64,000 nt of DNA from Insolitispirillum peregrinum. GTDB lineage: Bacteria > Pseudomonadota > Alphaproteobacteria > Rhodospirillales > Rhodospirillaceae. The stretch's first letter is position 1. Every line of letters begins with the position of its first letter. The notes beneath the pieces were generated by a model. The model was given only the letters and a program-made list of their open reading frames with translations. It made no database searches and was not told the DNA's origin. Location of the stretch: assembly GCF_042665255.1 (NCBI RefSeq), contig NZ_JBHTCD010000026.1; one strand, written 5' to 3'. The position numbers and the translations under genes were made by a program. Shown piece by piece: positions 17,256-24,333 of the stretch.

Positions 17256-18170
17256 ATGGTCACCCGGAGACACTTCATGAAAACCACCGTCACCGCCACC
17301 GCTGGTGTCGTCAGCGCCGCCGCGTTCCCGGCGGTCGGCGTCGGGCACACCGCTGAAACAAAGCTCCGCTGGCAACATCTTCCCGCCGGTCCGAACGGCT
17401 TCTTCCGTGCCCCGGTGCTGGTCAGTGGCCCGTCCGAGGCACTGCTGATCGATGGCGGCTTCACCTATCCGGACGGTCGCGCACTGGCCGCCCTCATCAA
17501 GGCCAGCGGCAAGACGCTCAGCGCGATCTACATCAGCCAGTCGGACCCCGATTACTATTTCAGCCTGAAACCGGTTCTGGAGGCTTTCCCCGGAACGAAA
17601 GTCCTCGCTGCATCCGACACACTTGCCGCCATCAAGGGCAATATCGAGAAGAAGCTGGCCGTCTGGGGCCCCCAGTTGAAGGAAAACGGCCCGCAGACGC
17701 TGGCCGACATCGTCTTGCCCGAGGCATTCGATGGCCCGACCTTGACCGTTGACGGCGAGACGGTAGAGATTGTTGCGGCGGAAGCCGGGCTTGCCAATCG
17801 CCGCTATCTCTTCGTGCCGTCGCTGAATGCCGTCTTCGGCGGTGTCCTCGTCTTCTCGGGCGTCCATGTCTGGACCACTGATACCCAAAGCACGGAGAGC
17901 CGGGCCGCCTGGGTTGCAACGCTCGACAAGATCGCCGCCCGGACCCCTTCCGTGGTGGTCGCCGGGCATCTTGTGCCGGACGCGGCAACGGATCTGTCCG
18001 GCGTCGCCCACACGAAGGCCTATCTCCTCGCCTTCGAGGAAGAACGTGCCAAAGCAAAGGATGCCGCCGCGCTGAAGGCTGCCATGGAAAGCCGTTTCCC
18101 CGACCTTGGCATGGGCGTCGCCCTCGACATCGGCGCGAAAGTTGCCAAGGGCGAGATGAAGTGGGGCTGA
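17256..18170 (+). CDS. MBL-fold hydrolase-like protein with Tat signal and degenerate metal motif
   Basis: 304 residues from the ATG at 17256. The N-terminus TRRHFMKTTVTATAGVVSAA is a twin-arginine export signal. The body has metallo-beta-lactamase-fold features (FRAPVLVSGPSEALLIDGG, ALIKASGKTLSAIYISQ, late VVVAGHLVPDAA). However, the usual HxHxDH zinc motif is replaced by SQSDPDYY, so the first two histidines and the last are missing while the aspartate remains. It may bind metal differently, or not catalyse hydrolysis. It sits downstream of the disrupted DsbA gene and opposite the LysR regulator. Confidence 0.8.
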   Translation: MVTRRHFMKTTVTATAGVVSAAAFPAVGVGHTAETKLRWQHLPAGPNGFFRAPVLVSGPSEALLIDGGFTYPDGRALAALIKASGKTLSAIYISQSDPDYYFSLKPVLEAFPGTKVLAASDTLAAIKGNIEKKLAVWGPQLKENGPQTLADIVLPEAFDGPTLTVDGETVEIVAAEAGLANRRYLFVPSLNAVFGGVLVFSGVHVWTTDTQSTESRAAWVATLDKIAARTPSVVVAGHLVPDAATDLSGVAHTKAYLLAFEEERAKAKDAAALKAAMESRFPDLGMGVALDIGAKVAKGEMKWG

Positions 18171-18192
18171 AATGGCAGCGAACCGCACCCCA

Positions 18193-18242
18193 GAGCACTG
18201 AACAAAAAACGGAACGCTGTTTTCGCAAACAAACGCGATGAC
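18193..18242 (+). repeat. diverged copy of the GTGGGAACCGGTTTT-type dispersed palindrome
   Basis: Begins GAGCACTG, contains GGAACGCTGTTTTCGCA, and ends ACGCGATGAC. It aligns by eye with copies at 23411-23460, 31396-31445 and 42791-42838, but is the most diverged. Confidence 0.5.
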
Positions 18243-18246
18243 ACAA

Positions 18247-18290
18247 GGAAAACAGGACCGTGGAGCGCTGCTCCATCCCTCGCCGGGGGC
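18247..18290 (+). repeat. partial copy of the CACGACAGT-family repeat
   Basis: AAAACAGGACCGTGGAGCGC then TGCTCC and CCTCGCCGGGG match the interior of the reverse complement of 51655-51762 with few changes. A separate GC-rich hairpin, GTCCGGGGCC-AGA-GGCCCCGGAC (18308-18330), follows and may act as a terminator between the two convergent genes. Confidence 0.6.
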
Positions 18291-18362
18291 ATTCGCCGCA
18301 AGTGAACGTCCGGGGCCAGAGGCCCCGGACGGTTCAGGCTACAGCTCTATGGATCGTTCAGA

Positions 18363-19166
18363 TCAGGCCTCGCGGCCCTTTTTCCGCACCTGCCGATAAA
18401 GGGCGACGCTGATCAACCCGGAAATGACAAACAGGGCGATCGACAGGGCGGTGCGGAACACCGTATCAAGGTGAATACCGCTGCCCAGCAGCGAAAAGAT
18501 GACCGTTTGCGGCAGATAGCCGATCAACGACCCCAGCAGGAACGGCACTGCGCCCACACTGGTCACACCCGCCGCCATGTTGGTGATGAGGTTCGACCCC
18601 AGCGGCAGCAGGCGAATCAGCAGGGTCATCGAGAACGGATAGCCGCGCAGGAAGTCATCAACCTTGCGAATCCGCGCCCCGAAACGCCCCTTGACGAACG
18701 AGCGGCCAAACAGGCGGGCATAAAAGAACGTCGCCGCGCAGCCGATCACCTGCGCGACCATCGAGATCAGCACCCCGTTGACCAGCCCGAAGGCATAGCC
18801 GCCGCCAAAGGCGACAATCTGGCGCGGCACACCGACCGCACACATCAGGCTGCCCAGCGCAATGAACAGGGCCTCCCCGGCAATGCCCTTGCCGATCACC
18901 TGCTCATCCAGCCAGTGGGTATCCAGCAGGTCACCGACGCCCAGCACCTTGACCGCAAAACCGATCACCACCAGCGACACGATCAGCCCCAACCCCTTCA
19001 GCAGCGGCTTCAGGCTGCTGGGGGCGGTCGAGGATTGTGCCCACTGGTCGGCATAGTCCTCGGTCAACGGCGCGGCATCGTCGATGTCGGCAGACGATGC
19101 GTCCTCGAACGGCGACGGTGCATCCGGCGGCGGCACATCGGGCAGGGGGGGAACGGAACGGGCCAT
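18363..19166 (-). CDS. TVP38/TMEM64 family (VTT domain) membrane protein
   Basis: 267 residues from the ATG at 19166. The first ~70 are a Pro/Asp-rich cytoplasmic tail; the rest is a VTT/DedA-like integral membrane domain with the segments FIALGSLMCAVGVPRQIVAF, GGYAFGLVNG, FFYARLFGRSFVK and LIRLLPLGSNLITNMAAG, all typical of TVP38. Bacterial relatives are thought to be lipid scramblase- or transporter-like; the role here is unproven. Its start overlaps the stop of the upstream glycosyltransferase by one base (TGATG), so the two are translationally coupled and probably work together on a lipid-linked glycan. Confidence 0.88.
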   Translation of the reverse strand: MARSVPPLPDVPPPDAPSPFEDASSADIDDAAPLTEDYADQWAQSSTAPSSLKPLLKGLGLIVSLVVIGFAVKVLGVGDLLDTHWLDEQVIGKGIAGEALFIALGSLMCAVGVPRQIVAFGGGYAFGLVNGVLISMVAQVIGCAATFFYARLFGRSFVKGRFGARIRKVDDFLRGYPFSMTLLIRLLPLGSNLITNMAAGVTSVGAVPFLLGSLIGYLPQTVIFSLLGSGIHLDTVFRTALSIALFVISGLISVALYRQVRKKGREA

Positions 19167-19969
19167 CAGCGGGTCTGACCCGGGTCCTGCCGCACGACGC
19201 GCGGATTGCGGGCACGCCGCTGCAACCACCACACCCCGAACAGGTCAACGATCCCCACCCACAGGCGGTTCCACAGGCCATACTTCGACACCCCCCGCTC
19301 ACGCGGGCGGTGGTTGACCCGCACACTCAGCACCACCCCGCCTTCGCGCCGCATCAGGGCAGGCAGGAAGCGGTGCATGTGGTCAAAGCGCGGGAAGGCA
19401 AGGAAGGTGGCGCGGGCAAACAGCTTCAGACCGCACCCGCTGTCCGGGGTGTCGTCCTTCAGCATCGACGACCGAATCCCGTTGGCCACCCTTGACGACA
19501 GCTTGCGCAGCCCGTTGTCCTGCCGCTTTTGCCGGTGACCGGCAATCATCACCATCGCCAGTGGCACATTGTTGGCGGTGGCCTGCCGGTCGCGTTCGGC
19601 CAGCATCGCCGGAATGTCGGCCGGGTCGTTCTGGCCGTCACCGTCCAGCGTCGCCACCCACGGCGCACAGGCCGCCCGCACCCCGGAATGGACCGCCTGA
19701 CTCTGGCCACAGCTGTTGGCATGGCGCACCACGCGCAGCATCGGAAATTCCCGTTGGGCTTCGTCCAGACGGGCAGGCGTTTCATCATCCGACCCGTCAT
19801 CGACATAGATGATCTCGAACGGAACCACGCCATTCAGGGCCGCATGAATCTCCCGGATCAGCGGGAAAATGTTGTCGGCTTCATTCTTCACCGGCACCAC
19901 CACCGCCACATCGGGCGGCAGGACAACGGAAGCGGGGGCCGGGAAGTCTGAGGAAGGAGTCTGTGTCAT
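19166..19969 (-). CDS. glycosyltransferase family 2, dolichol-phosphate-mannose-synthase-like
   Basis: 267 residues with a GT-A fold: VAVVVPVKNEADNIFPLIRE, the IIYVDDGSDDET motif, LDGDGQNDPADIPAML (DxD-type nucleotide-sugar and metal site), then DSGCGLKLFARATFLAFPRF and VNHRPRERGVSKYGLWNR, which are the DPM1/ArnC-like acceptor motifs. One amphipathic or transmembrane stretch (LWVGIVDLFGVWWL) near the C-terminus suggests membrane attachment. These enzymes usually transfer a sugar to polyprenyl phosphate. It is coupled to the TVP38 gene and lies downstream of the GH17 gene, with a repeat cluster between. Confidence 0.9.
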   Translation of the reverse strand: MTQTPSSDFPAPASVVLPPDVAVVVPVKNEADNIFPLIREIHAALNGVVPFEIIYVDDGSDDETPARLDEAQREFPMLRVVRHANSCGQSQAVHSGVRAACAPWVATLDGDGQNDPADIPAMLAERDRQATANNVPLAMVMIAGHRQKRQDNGLRKLSSRVANGIRSSMLKDDTPDSGCGLKLFARATFLAFPRFDHMHRFLPALMRREGGVVLSVRVNHRPRERGVSKYGLWNRLWVGIVDLFGVWWLQRRARNPRVVRQDPGQTR

Positions 19970-20180
19970 CGCCTGTCCAGTTCGGACGGTGCCGACGCAT
20001 CGGGGCAGTCACACCGCATGGCACCTGAAAAACGGGCCGGTTGTACCTGTTGTCGCCGCGCCTGAAAAGCTCTTTCCGCCGTCACGGTGGGGAAAAGGGT
20101 CCTCGACTCGATGAAAAGACGGTAAGGAAGGAAAAAGGCGGCACGGAGATCCCCCGTACCGCCTGCATCCCTGCGCCATT

Positions 20181-20332
20181 AGAGCGTTTCCACACCGAGC
20201 GAAAACGCTCCCCGTTTTAATGCCGCATTTTCCGGGCCGTTGACCGGAGACGGTCAACTTGAAAATGCTCTCCGTTTTAATGCCGCATTTTCCGGGCCGT
20301 TGACCGGAGACGGTCAACTTGAAAATGCTCTA
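20181..20332. repeat. compound repeat with exact 60-bp tandem duplication
   Basis: A 30-base hairpin half (20181-20210) is followed by the element's second half present twice as an exact 60-base direct repeat (20212-20271 and 20272-20331). The same two halves occur once each in the insertion at 16638-16729. The outer ends read TTAGAGC and GCTCTAA, an inverted repeat. The TAG stop of the GH17 gene lies within the right end. The remaining ~200 bases up to the glycosyltransferase start show nothing further. Confidence 0.9.
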
Positions 20333-21898
20333 ACGCGAAAAGCTTGATCCACCATAGCCACCGCCCTGCCATGGCCACGGCAAGGCCACCAGCCCCAGCG
20401 ACAGCACCAGCGCGCACCATGTCAGGGCATCGCCATTCAGCCAGCCCTCGCTGATCGCCACCACCGGCGCGCCCAGAACGATGGCACCAGCCAGCCAACT
20501 GTCTTCCGGCCTGCGGCTGACCCCGTCGTGATCGGTGCGCAGACGCAGCAGCAAGAATCCGACAGCAGCAATCACGATCATCGACGACGGGAAATCCCGA
20601 TAGCGCCCGCCAAACACATGCCCGATCACCCCAACCGACGCCACAATCAGGGCCAGCCGGCGCAGCCAGCCCAGCAGGGCGGCGTCTTCGCGGTGAATGG
20701 TCTGTTGGCACAAAACCCGCAGAATGATCACCGAGGTCAGCGCCATCAGGCACCAGATCGCCCCGTTCAAACCCCATTCCCACGGCTGGCGCGACGACTG
20801 TTCGATATGCAGGGCGAGGAACGACAGGGCTCCACCACTGGCCAGACCTCCCAGCAAACTGACACCCCAGCCCACCAGATCGGCCCGGCGGCCACTGCTG
20901 GCAGCCAGCCCCCCCAATCCGATGCCCAGCGCGGCGGCCAGCCCGGCCCAGCGCATCCAGCCCGCTTCTTCGGCCAGTGGCCCCTGCAGGGTGACCTTGG
21001 GTTCGCGGTCATCGGTAAACAGGCCCCAATAGCCGCCTGCGGTCCCTTCCAGCGCCCGCTTCCACGGCTGATCAAAGCTTTCGATCAGGTTGTAATCCCA
21101 CTGATGCTCGGCAGCGGCGGCAATCACGCCCCGGATGAAACGGGTCTCGTTGACCAGCGTCGCCTCGGCACCCTGCCGCTGGCGTCCGGCGCTCGGCCAA
21201 CCGATTTCGCCGATCAGCAGCTTCTTGCCGGGAAACACCTGCTCCATGTGCTGATGGGTGGCCACCACATGGGCAATGGCTTCATCGACCGGAGTCGGCT
21301 GGTCTTCCCAATAGGGCAGAAGGTGGATGGTGATGAAGTCCACCGCCTGCGCCAGCGACGGATTTTGTTCCCAGAATTCCCACACATCGGCATAGGTCAC
21401 CGGCTGGGAAATCTGGCCCTTGACCTGCTGGATCAGCACCGCCAGCCGGTCGGCGGTGATTTCCCGCCGCAGCAGGGCTTCGTTGCCGACGATCACTCCG
21501 GTAATGGTGTCCGGGAACTGGCGGGCCAGAGCCACACCCCGAGCCATTTCCCTGATGTTGTCACTGTCCTTGCGGCCGATCCAGATGCCCTGCAACACCT
21601 TCAGCCCGACTTTCTGCGCCGCCTCGGGGACCTGATCCAGGCCGTTGGTGGTGGCATAGGTGCGCACGCAGTCGGTAAAGGTCGCCAGTGCCTGCAAATC
21701 AGACAGCACCCGCTCTTTGGGAACCACGAACGACTCGTTGAATGGCGTTTCGCTGCCCTGAAACGGCGCATACGAGACGCAGGCGGCATGCGCCGTTGGA
21801 GCGTCGGGAATCGCCACCGGGCGACCCAGTTGCACCCAGGCAAAAAAGGCAAACGCCGCACAGGCGGCAAATACCGCTGCAATCCACCCCCGGCCCAT
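20330..21898 (-). CDS. membrane-anchored glycoside hydrolase family 17 (beta-1,3-glucan active) protein
   Basis: About 522 residues from the ATG at 21898 (GGAGAG upstream). An N-terminal TM or uncleaved signal (WIAAVFAACAAFAFFAWV) leads to a GH17 domain over residues ~40-310: CVSYAPFQG at the first strand, IVGNEALLRRE with the acid/base glutamate and LLIGEIGWPSAG matching the family signature with the nucleophile glutamate. After that come about six to seven TM helices. GH17 proteins of alphaproteobacteria act as beta-1,3-glucosidases or transglucosylases on periplasmic glucans. The gene ends SSFSR with a TAG provided by the terminus of the adjacent repeat element. The next genes downstream are GT2 and TVP38. 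Confidence 0.87.
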   Translation of the reverse strand: MGRGWIAAVFAACAAFAFFAWVQLGRPVAIPDAPTAHAACVSYAPFQGSETPFNESFVVPKERVLSDLQALATFTDCVRTYATTNGLDQVPEAAQKVGLKVLQGIWIGRKDSDNIREMARGVALARQFPDTITGVIVGNEALLRREITADRLAVLIQQVKGQISQPVTYADVWEFWEQNPSLAQAVDFITIHLLPYWEDQPTPVDEAIAHVVATHQHMEQVFPGKKLLIGEIGWPSAGRQRQGAEATLVNETRFIRGVIAAAAEHQWDYNLIESFDQPWKRALEGTAGGYWGLFTDDREPKVTLQGPLAEEAGWMRWAGLAAALGIGLGGLAASSGRRADLVGWGVSLLGGLASGGALSFLALHIEQSSRQPWEWGLNGAIWCLMALTSVIILRVLCQQTIHREDAALLGWLRRLALIVASVGVIGHVFGGRYRDFPSSMIVIAAVGFLLLRLRTDHDGVSRRPEDSWLAGAIVLGAPVVAISEGWLNGDALTWCALVLSLGLVALPWPWQGGGYGGSSFSR

Positions 21899-22056
21899 GC
21901 TGATCTCTCCTTCAACCCTCATGCAGCCTTTGCGCTGCTGTTTGGGGATGGTTTACGGAAAGCCTGGCCTCCTGACTAGGGAATTTTCCACATGCCCCTT
22001 TTCCGTCTGTTGCTTTAGGCTTTGCAAACGGCGCGGAAAAAGGTCATCGTACCGCC

Positions 22057-22587
22057 ATGACCAACCGCCGCCGCCCCTCTTCCGCCCGCATGCGGGCCGT
22101 TCTTGCGGGGCGCTCTGCCCAATGGACAGCAGAGCGTCAGCGGTTGATGTTGTCCCTGTTTTCGCTTTCGTTGCCGCGATCGTTGACCCGCCGCCGCCAT
22201 CACGCGGCCGTCGCCGGGTTGCTGGCCCTGTTCCTGCAAGTGCTGGTCCCGCTGGGACAGGCCGTTCCCGCCGGAACCGATGCCCACGGCCTGCCGCGAT
22301 CACTGGTGGTCTGTAGCGCCAATGGTGGCCTGCGCACCATCAGCCTGCCGGGTGCGACATCCCCGACCGGCAACACCGTTACCACCGGCATGACCCCGGT
22401 GATGGCCGCATGTTCCGTCTGTCTGGCCTATGCCGCTGGCGGACATCTGGCGCCTCCTCCCTCTGTGCCATTGCCTCTTCCCCAGGACGGACACGGAGAA
22501 ACGATCCTTCCTTCGGCTCTCACCACCGCATCCGGCCCGGCAGTGCCACTGCCGCAACCGCGCGGACCGCCGTCGGAAATCGTCTGA
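22057..22587 (+). CDS. DUF2946-type hypothetical protein
   Basis: 176 residues with one clear TM helix or signal (AVAGLLALFLQVLVPLGQA), then VVCSANGG and AACSVCLAYAAGG, and a Pro-rich tail. The pattern of a hydrophobic N-terminus followed by a CxA-x-G and a CSVC motif is that of DUF2946 proteins, which often occur beside copper-handling genes. Here it lies upstream of a PCu(A)C copper chaperone, supporting a link to copper. The cysteines could bind metal; this is inference. The true start could be the internal methionine near residue 31. Confidence 0.6.
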   Translation: MTNRRRPSSARMRAVLAGRSAQWTAERQRLMLSLFSLSLPRSLTRRRHHAAVAGLLALFLQVLVPLGQAVPAGTDAHGLPRSLVVCSANGGLRTISLPGATSPTGNTVTTGMTPVMAACSVCLAYAAGGHLAPPPSVPLPLPQDGHGETILPSALTTASGPAVPLPQPRGPPSEIV

Positions 22588-22822
22588 TTCCGCCCTGCAC
22601 AGGCGATCAGACCCTTTCAGGACTCGTTCTCTCCGGGGGTATTCCGCCCCTCCTGTGATCCCGCCCTGTCAGACCCGCCGTGGTTTGTTGGCCGAACCCG
22701 TTTCCCCCGTGGTTCCCCCACCACGCCGGACCCACCCCTGACAAGGCGGGGTCCATGCACTTTCCGACCCGCCCCCTTTTGCACCCGACGGGGGCAGGAT
22801 TTTCCAGTACAGGATTGTCATC

Positions 22823-23356
22823 ATGGCCTCTTTCGCTTCTTTCCATTCGGTTCTGCGCGCTTCGGCGCCGCTGGCGGCCGCTGCGGCCCTCCTGTTCAGC
22901 GCCAGTGCGGCCTTTGCCGCCGACGTGACGGTCAGCGATGCCTGGGCGCGCGCCTCGGCCGGCCCCGCCAAAACCGGAGCGGCCTTTTTCACCGTCACCA
23001 ACAGCGGCAGCAGCGATGACCAGTTGCTGAGCGCCAGCAGCCCCGCCGTCTCGGCCACCGACGAGCTGCACACCCACATCAAGGACGGTGACGTGATGCG
23101 CATGCGTCAGGTCGAAAAGATTGACGTGCCCGCCGGGAAGGCCGTCACCCTGCAACCCGGTGGTCTGCATGTGATGCTGATGTCGCTGTCGGCACCGCTG
23201 GCCGAAGGCCAGACCTTTCCGCTGACCCTGACCTTTGCCAGGGCGGGCACTATCGAAACCACCGTCACCGTCAAGGCGGCCGGAGCGATGGGCCAGATGG
23301 ATCACAGCAAAATGGACCATGGCGCGATGGACCACAGCGGCCACACCAAGCAGTAA
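22823..23356 (+). CDS. periplasmic copper chaperone PCu(A)C
   Basis: 177 residues. A signal peptide (ASAPLAAAAALLFSASAAFA) precedes the mature domain starting ADVTVSDAWARASAGPAKTG. The copper ligands of the H(M)x10Mx21HxM pattern are seen as DELHTHIKDGDVMRMRQVE, then LQPGGLHVMLM. The family delivers Cu(I) to the CuA or CuB centre of cytochrome oxidase. The C-terminal tail MDHSKMDHGAMDHSGH is unusually His/Met/Asp-rich and may add further copper sites. It follows the DUF2946 gene after a 235-base gap in which I see no gene. Confidence 0.92.
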   Translation: MASFASFHSVLRASAPLAAAAALLFSASAAFAADVTVSDAWARASAGPAKTGAAFFTVTNSGSSDDQLLSASSPAVSATDELHTHIKDGDVMRMRQVEKIDVPAGKAVTLQPGGLHVMLMSLSAPLAEGQTFPLTLTFARAGTIETTVTVKAAGAMGQMDHSKMDHGAMDHSGHTKQ

Positions 23357-23410
23357 CCGGTCAGCGGGTCGTTCCAACTTTTGCCACATTGCGCGGGCAA
23401 ATATGGTAGA

Positions 23411-23460
23411 GAGCAGTGTGTGCAAAAGTGGGAACCGGTTTTGCACATAAACACTGCGAC
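23411..23460 (+). repeat. dispersed palindrome, GTGGGAACCGGTTTT family
   Basis: GAGCAGTGTGTGCAAAAGTG, GGAACCGGTTTTGCACATAA, ACACTGCGAC. It shares its central AAAAGTGGGAACCGGTTTT and outer GAGCA/GCGAC ends with 42791-42838 in opposite orientation. Confidence 0.85.
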
Positions 23461-23470
23461 CACTCGATAC

Positions 23471-23545
23471 CGTGGATCATCGTGCTTGCATCACATCAAA
23501 TGTACGATGGTCCACGGGTGAGAGGGTGATCTCTCACCCTTTTGC
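23471..23545 (+). terminator. long hairpin plus rho-independent-like terminator before chvI
   Basis: CGTGGATCATCGT (23471-23483) pairs with 23504-23516 with one mismatch. Next GGGTGAGAG (23516-23524) and CTCTCACCC (23531-23539) form a stem followed by TTTT. The second stem looks like a terminator for PCu(A)C; the pair could also fold as alternatives because they share base 23516. Confidence 0.6.
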
Positions 23546-23586
23546 TTTGCCTGCCCATCACTGACCACAGGAGGACCGACCCCGTG

Positions 23587-24330
23587 ATGCATTCCATTGC
23601 CCTTGTCGATGACGACCGCAACATCACGACCTCGGTCTCGATCCTGCTGGAATCCGAAGGCTTTACCGTCCACATCTGGCACGACGGCGCCGAAGCCCTG
23701 CGCGGGCTGGCCGAAACCGATGTCGATCTGGCCATTCTGGACATCAAGATGCCGCGCATGGACGGCATGGAGCTGTTGCAGAACCTGCGCAAGACCAGTG
23801 ACCTGCCGGTGATCTTCCTGACCTCGAAGGATGACGAGGTGGATGAACTGCTCGGCCTGCGGATGGGGGCGGATGACTACATCAAAAAGCCGTTCTCCCA
23901 GCGCCTGCTGCTGGAACGCATCCGCACCCTGCTACGGCGGGTCGAAGCCCGGCAGGCCGCCGCCGAAGCCGCCGCCGCCCGCCCGGCCAGTGCCTCGGCA
24001 GACGGCAACGGCGATGCTCCGTCGGAAAACGCCATCGTGCGCGGCAGCCTGATTCTCGACCCGTCCCGCCACATGGTGACGTGGAAAGGCAAAAGCGTTG
24101 ATCTGACCGTGACCGAATTCCTGATCCTGCAGGCGCTGGCCCAGCGCCCCGGTCACGTCAAGAACCGCGACCAGCTGATTGACGCCGCCTATGGCGAACA
24201 TATCTACGTCGATGACCGCACCATCGACAGCCACATCAAGCGGTTGCGCAAGAAATTCCGCGAAACCGACGATGACTTTGCCCAGATCGAAACGCTCTAC
24301 GGGGTCGGTTATCGTTACAAGGAGGGGTAA
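23587..24330 (+). CDS. chvI: ChvI-like OmpR-family response regulator
   Basis: 247 residues. The receiver domain has the acidic pocket DDD (IALVDDDRNITTSVSI), the phospho-acceptor in AILDIKMPRMDGMELLQ, FLTSKDDEVDELLGLRMGAD and the KKPFS lysine. A short Ala-rich linker leads to a winged-helix output domain ending ETLYGVGYRYKEG. The opening SIALVDDDRNI is characteristic of alphaproteobacterial ChvI, which controls envelope-stress and acid-responsive genes. Start: AGGAGG precedes a GTG-ATG pair; the ATG matches the family. It is followed by the kinase after three bases. Confidence 0.9.
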   Translation: MHSIALVDDDRNITTSVSILLESEGFTVHIWHDGAEALRGLAETDVDLAILDIKMPRMDGMELLQNLRKTSDLPVIFLTSKDDEVDELLGLRMGADDYIKKPFSQRLLLERIRTLLRRVEARQAAAEAAAARPASASADGNGDAPSENAIVRGSLILDPSRHMVTWKGKSVDLTVTEFLILQALAQRPGHVKNRDQLIDAAYGEHIYVDDRTIDSHIKRLRKKFRETDDDFAQIETLYGVGYRYKEG

Positions 24331-24333
24331 GGA

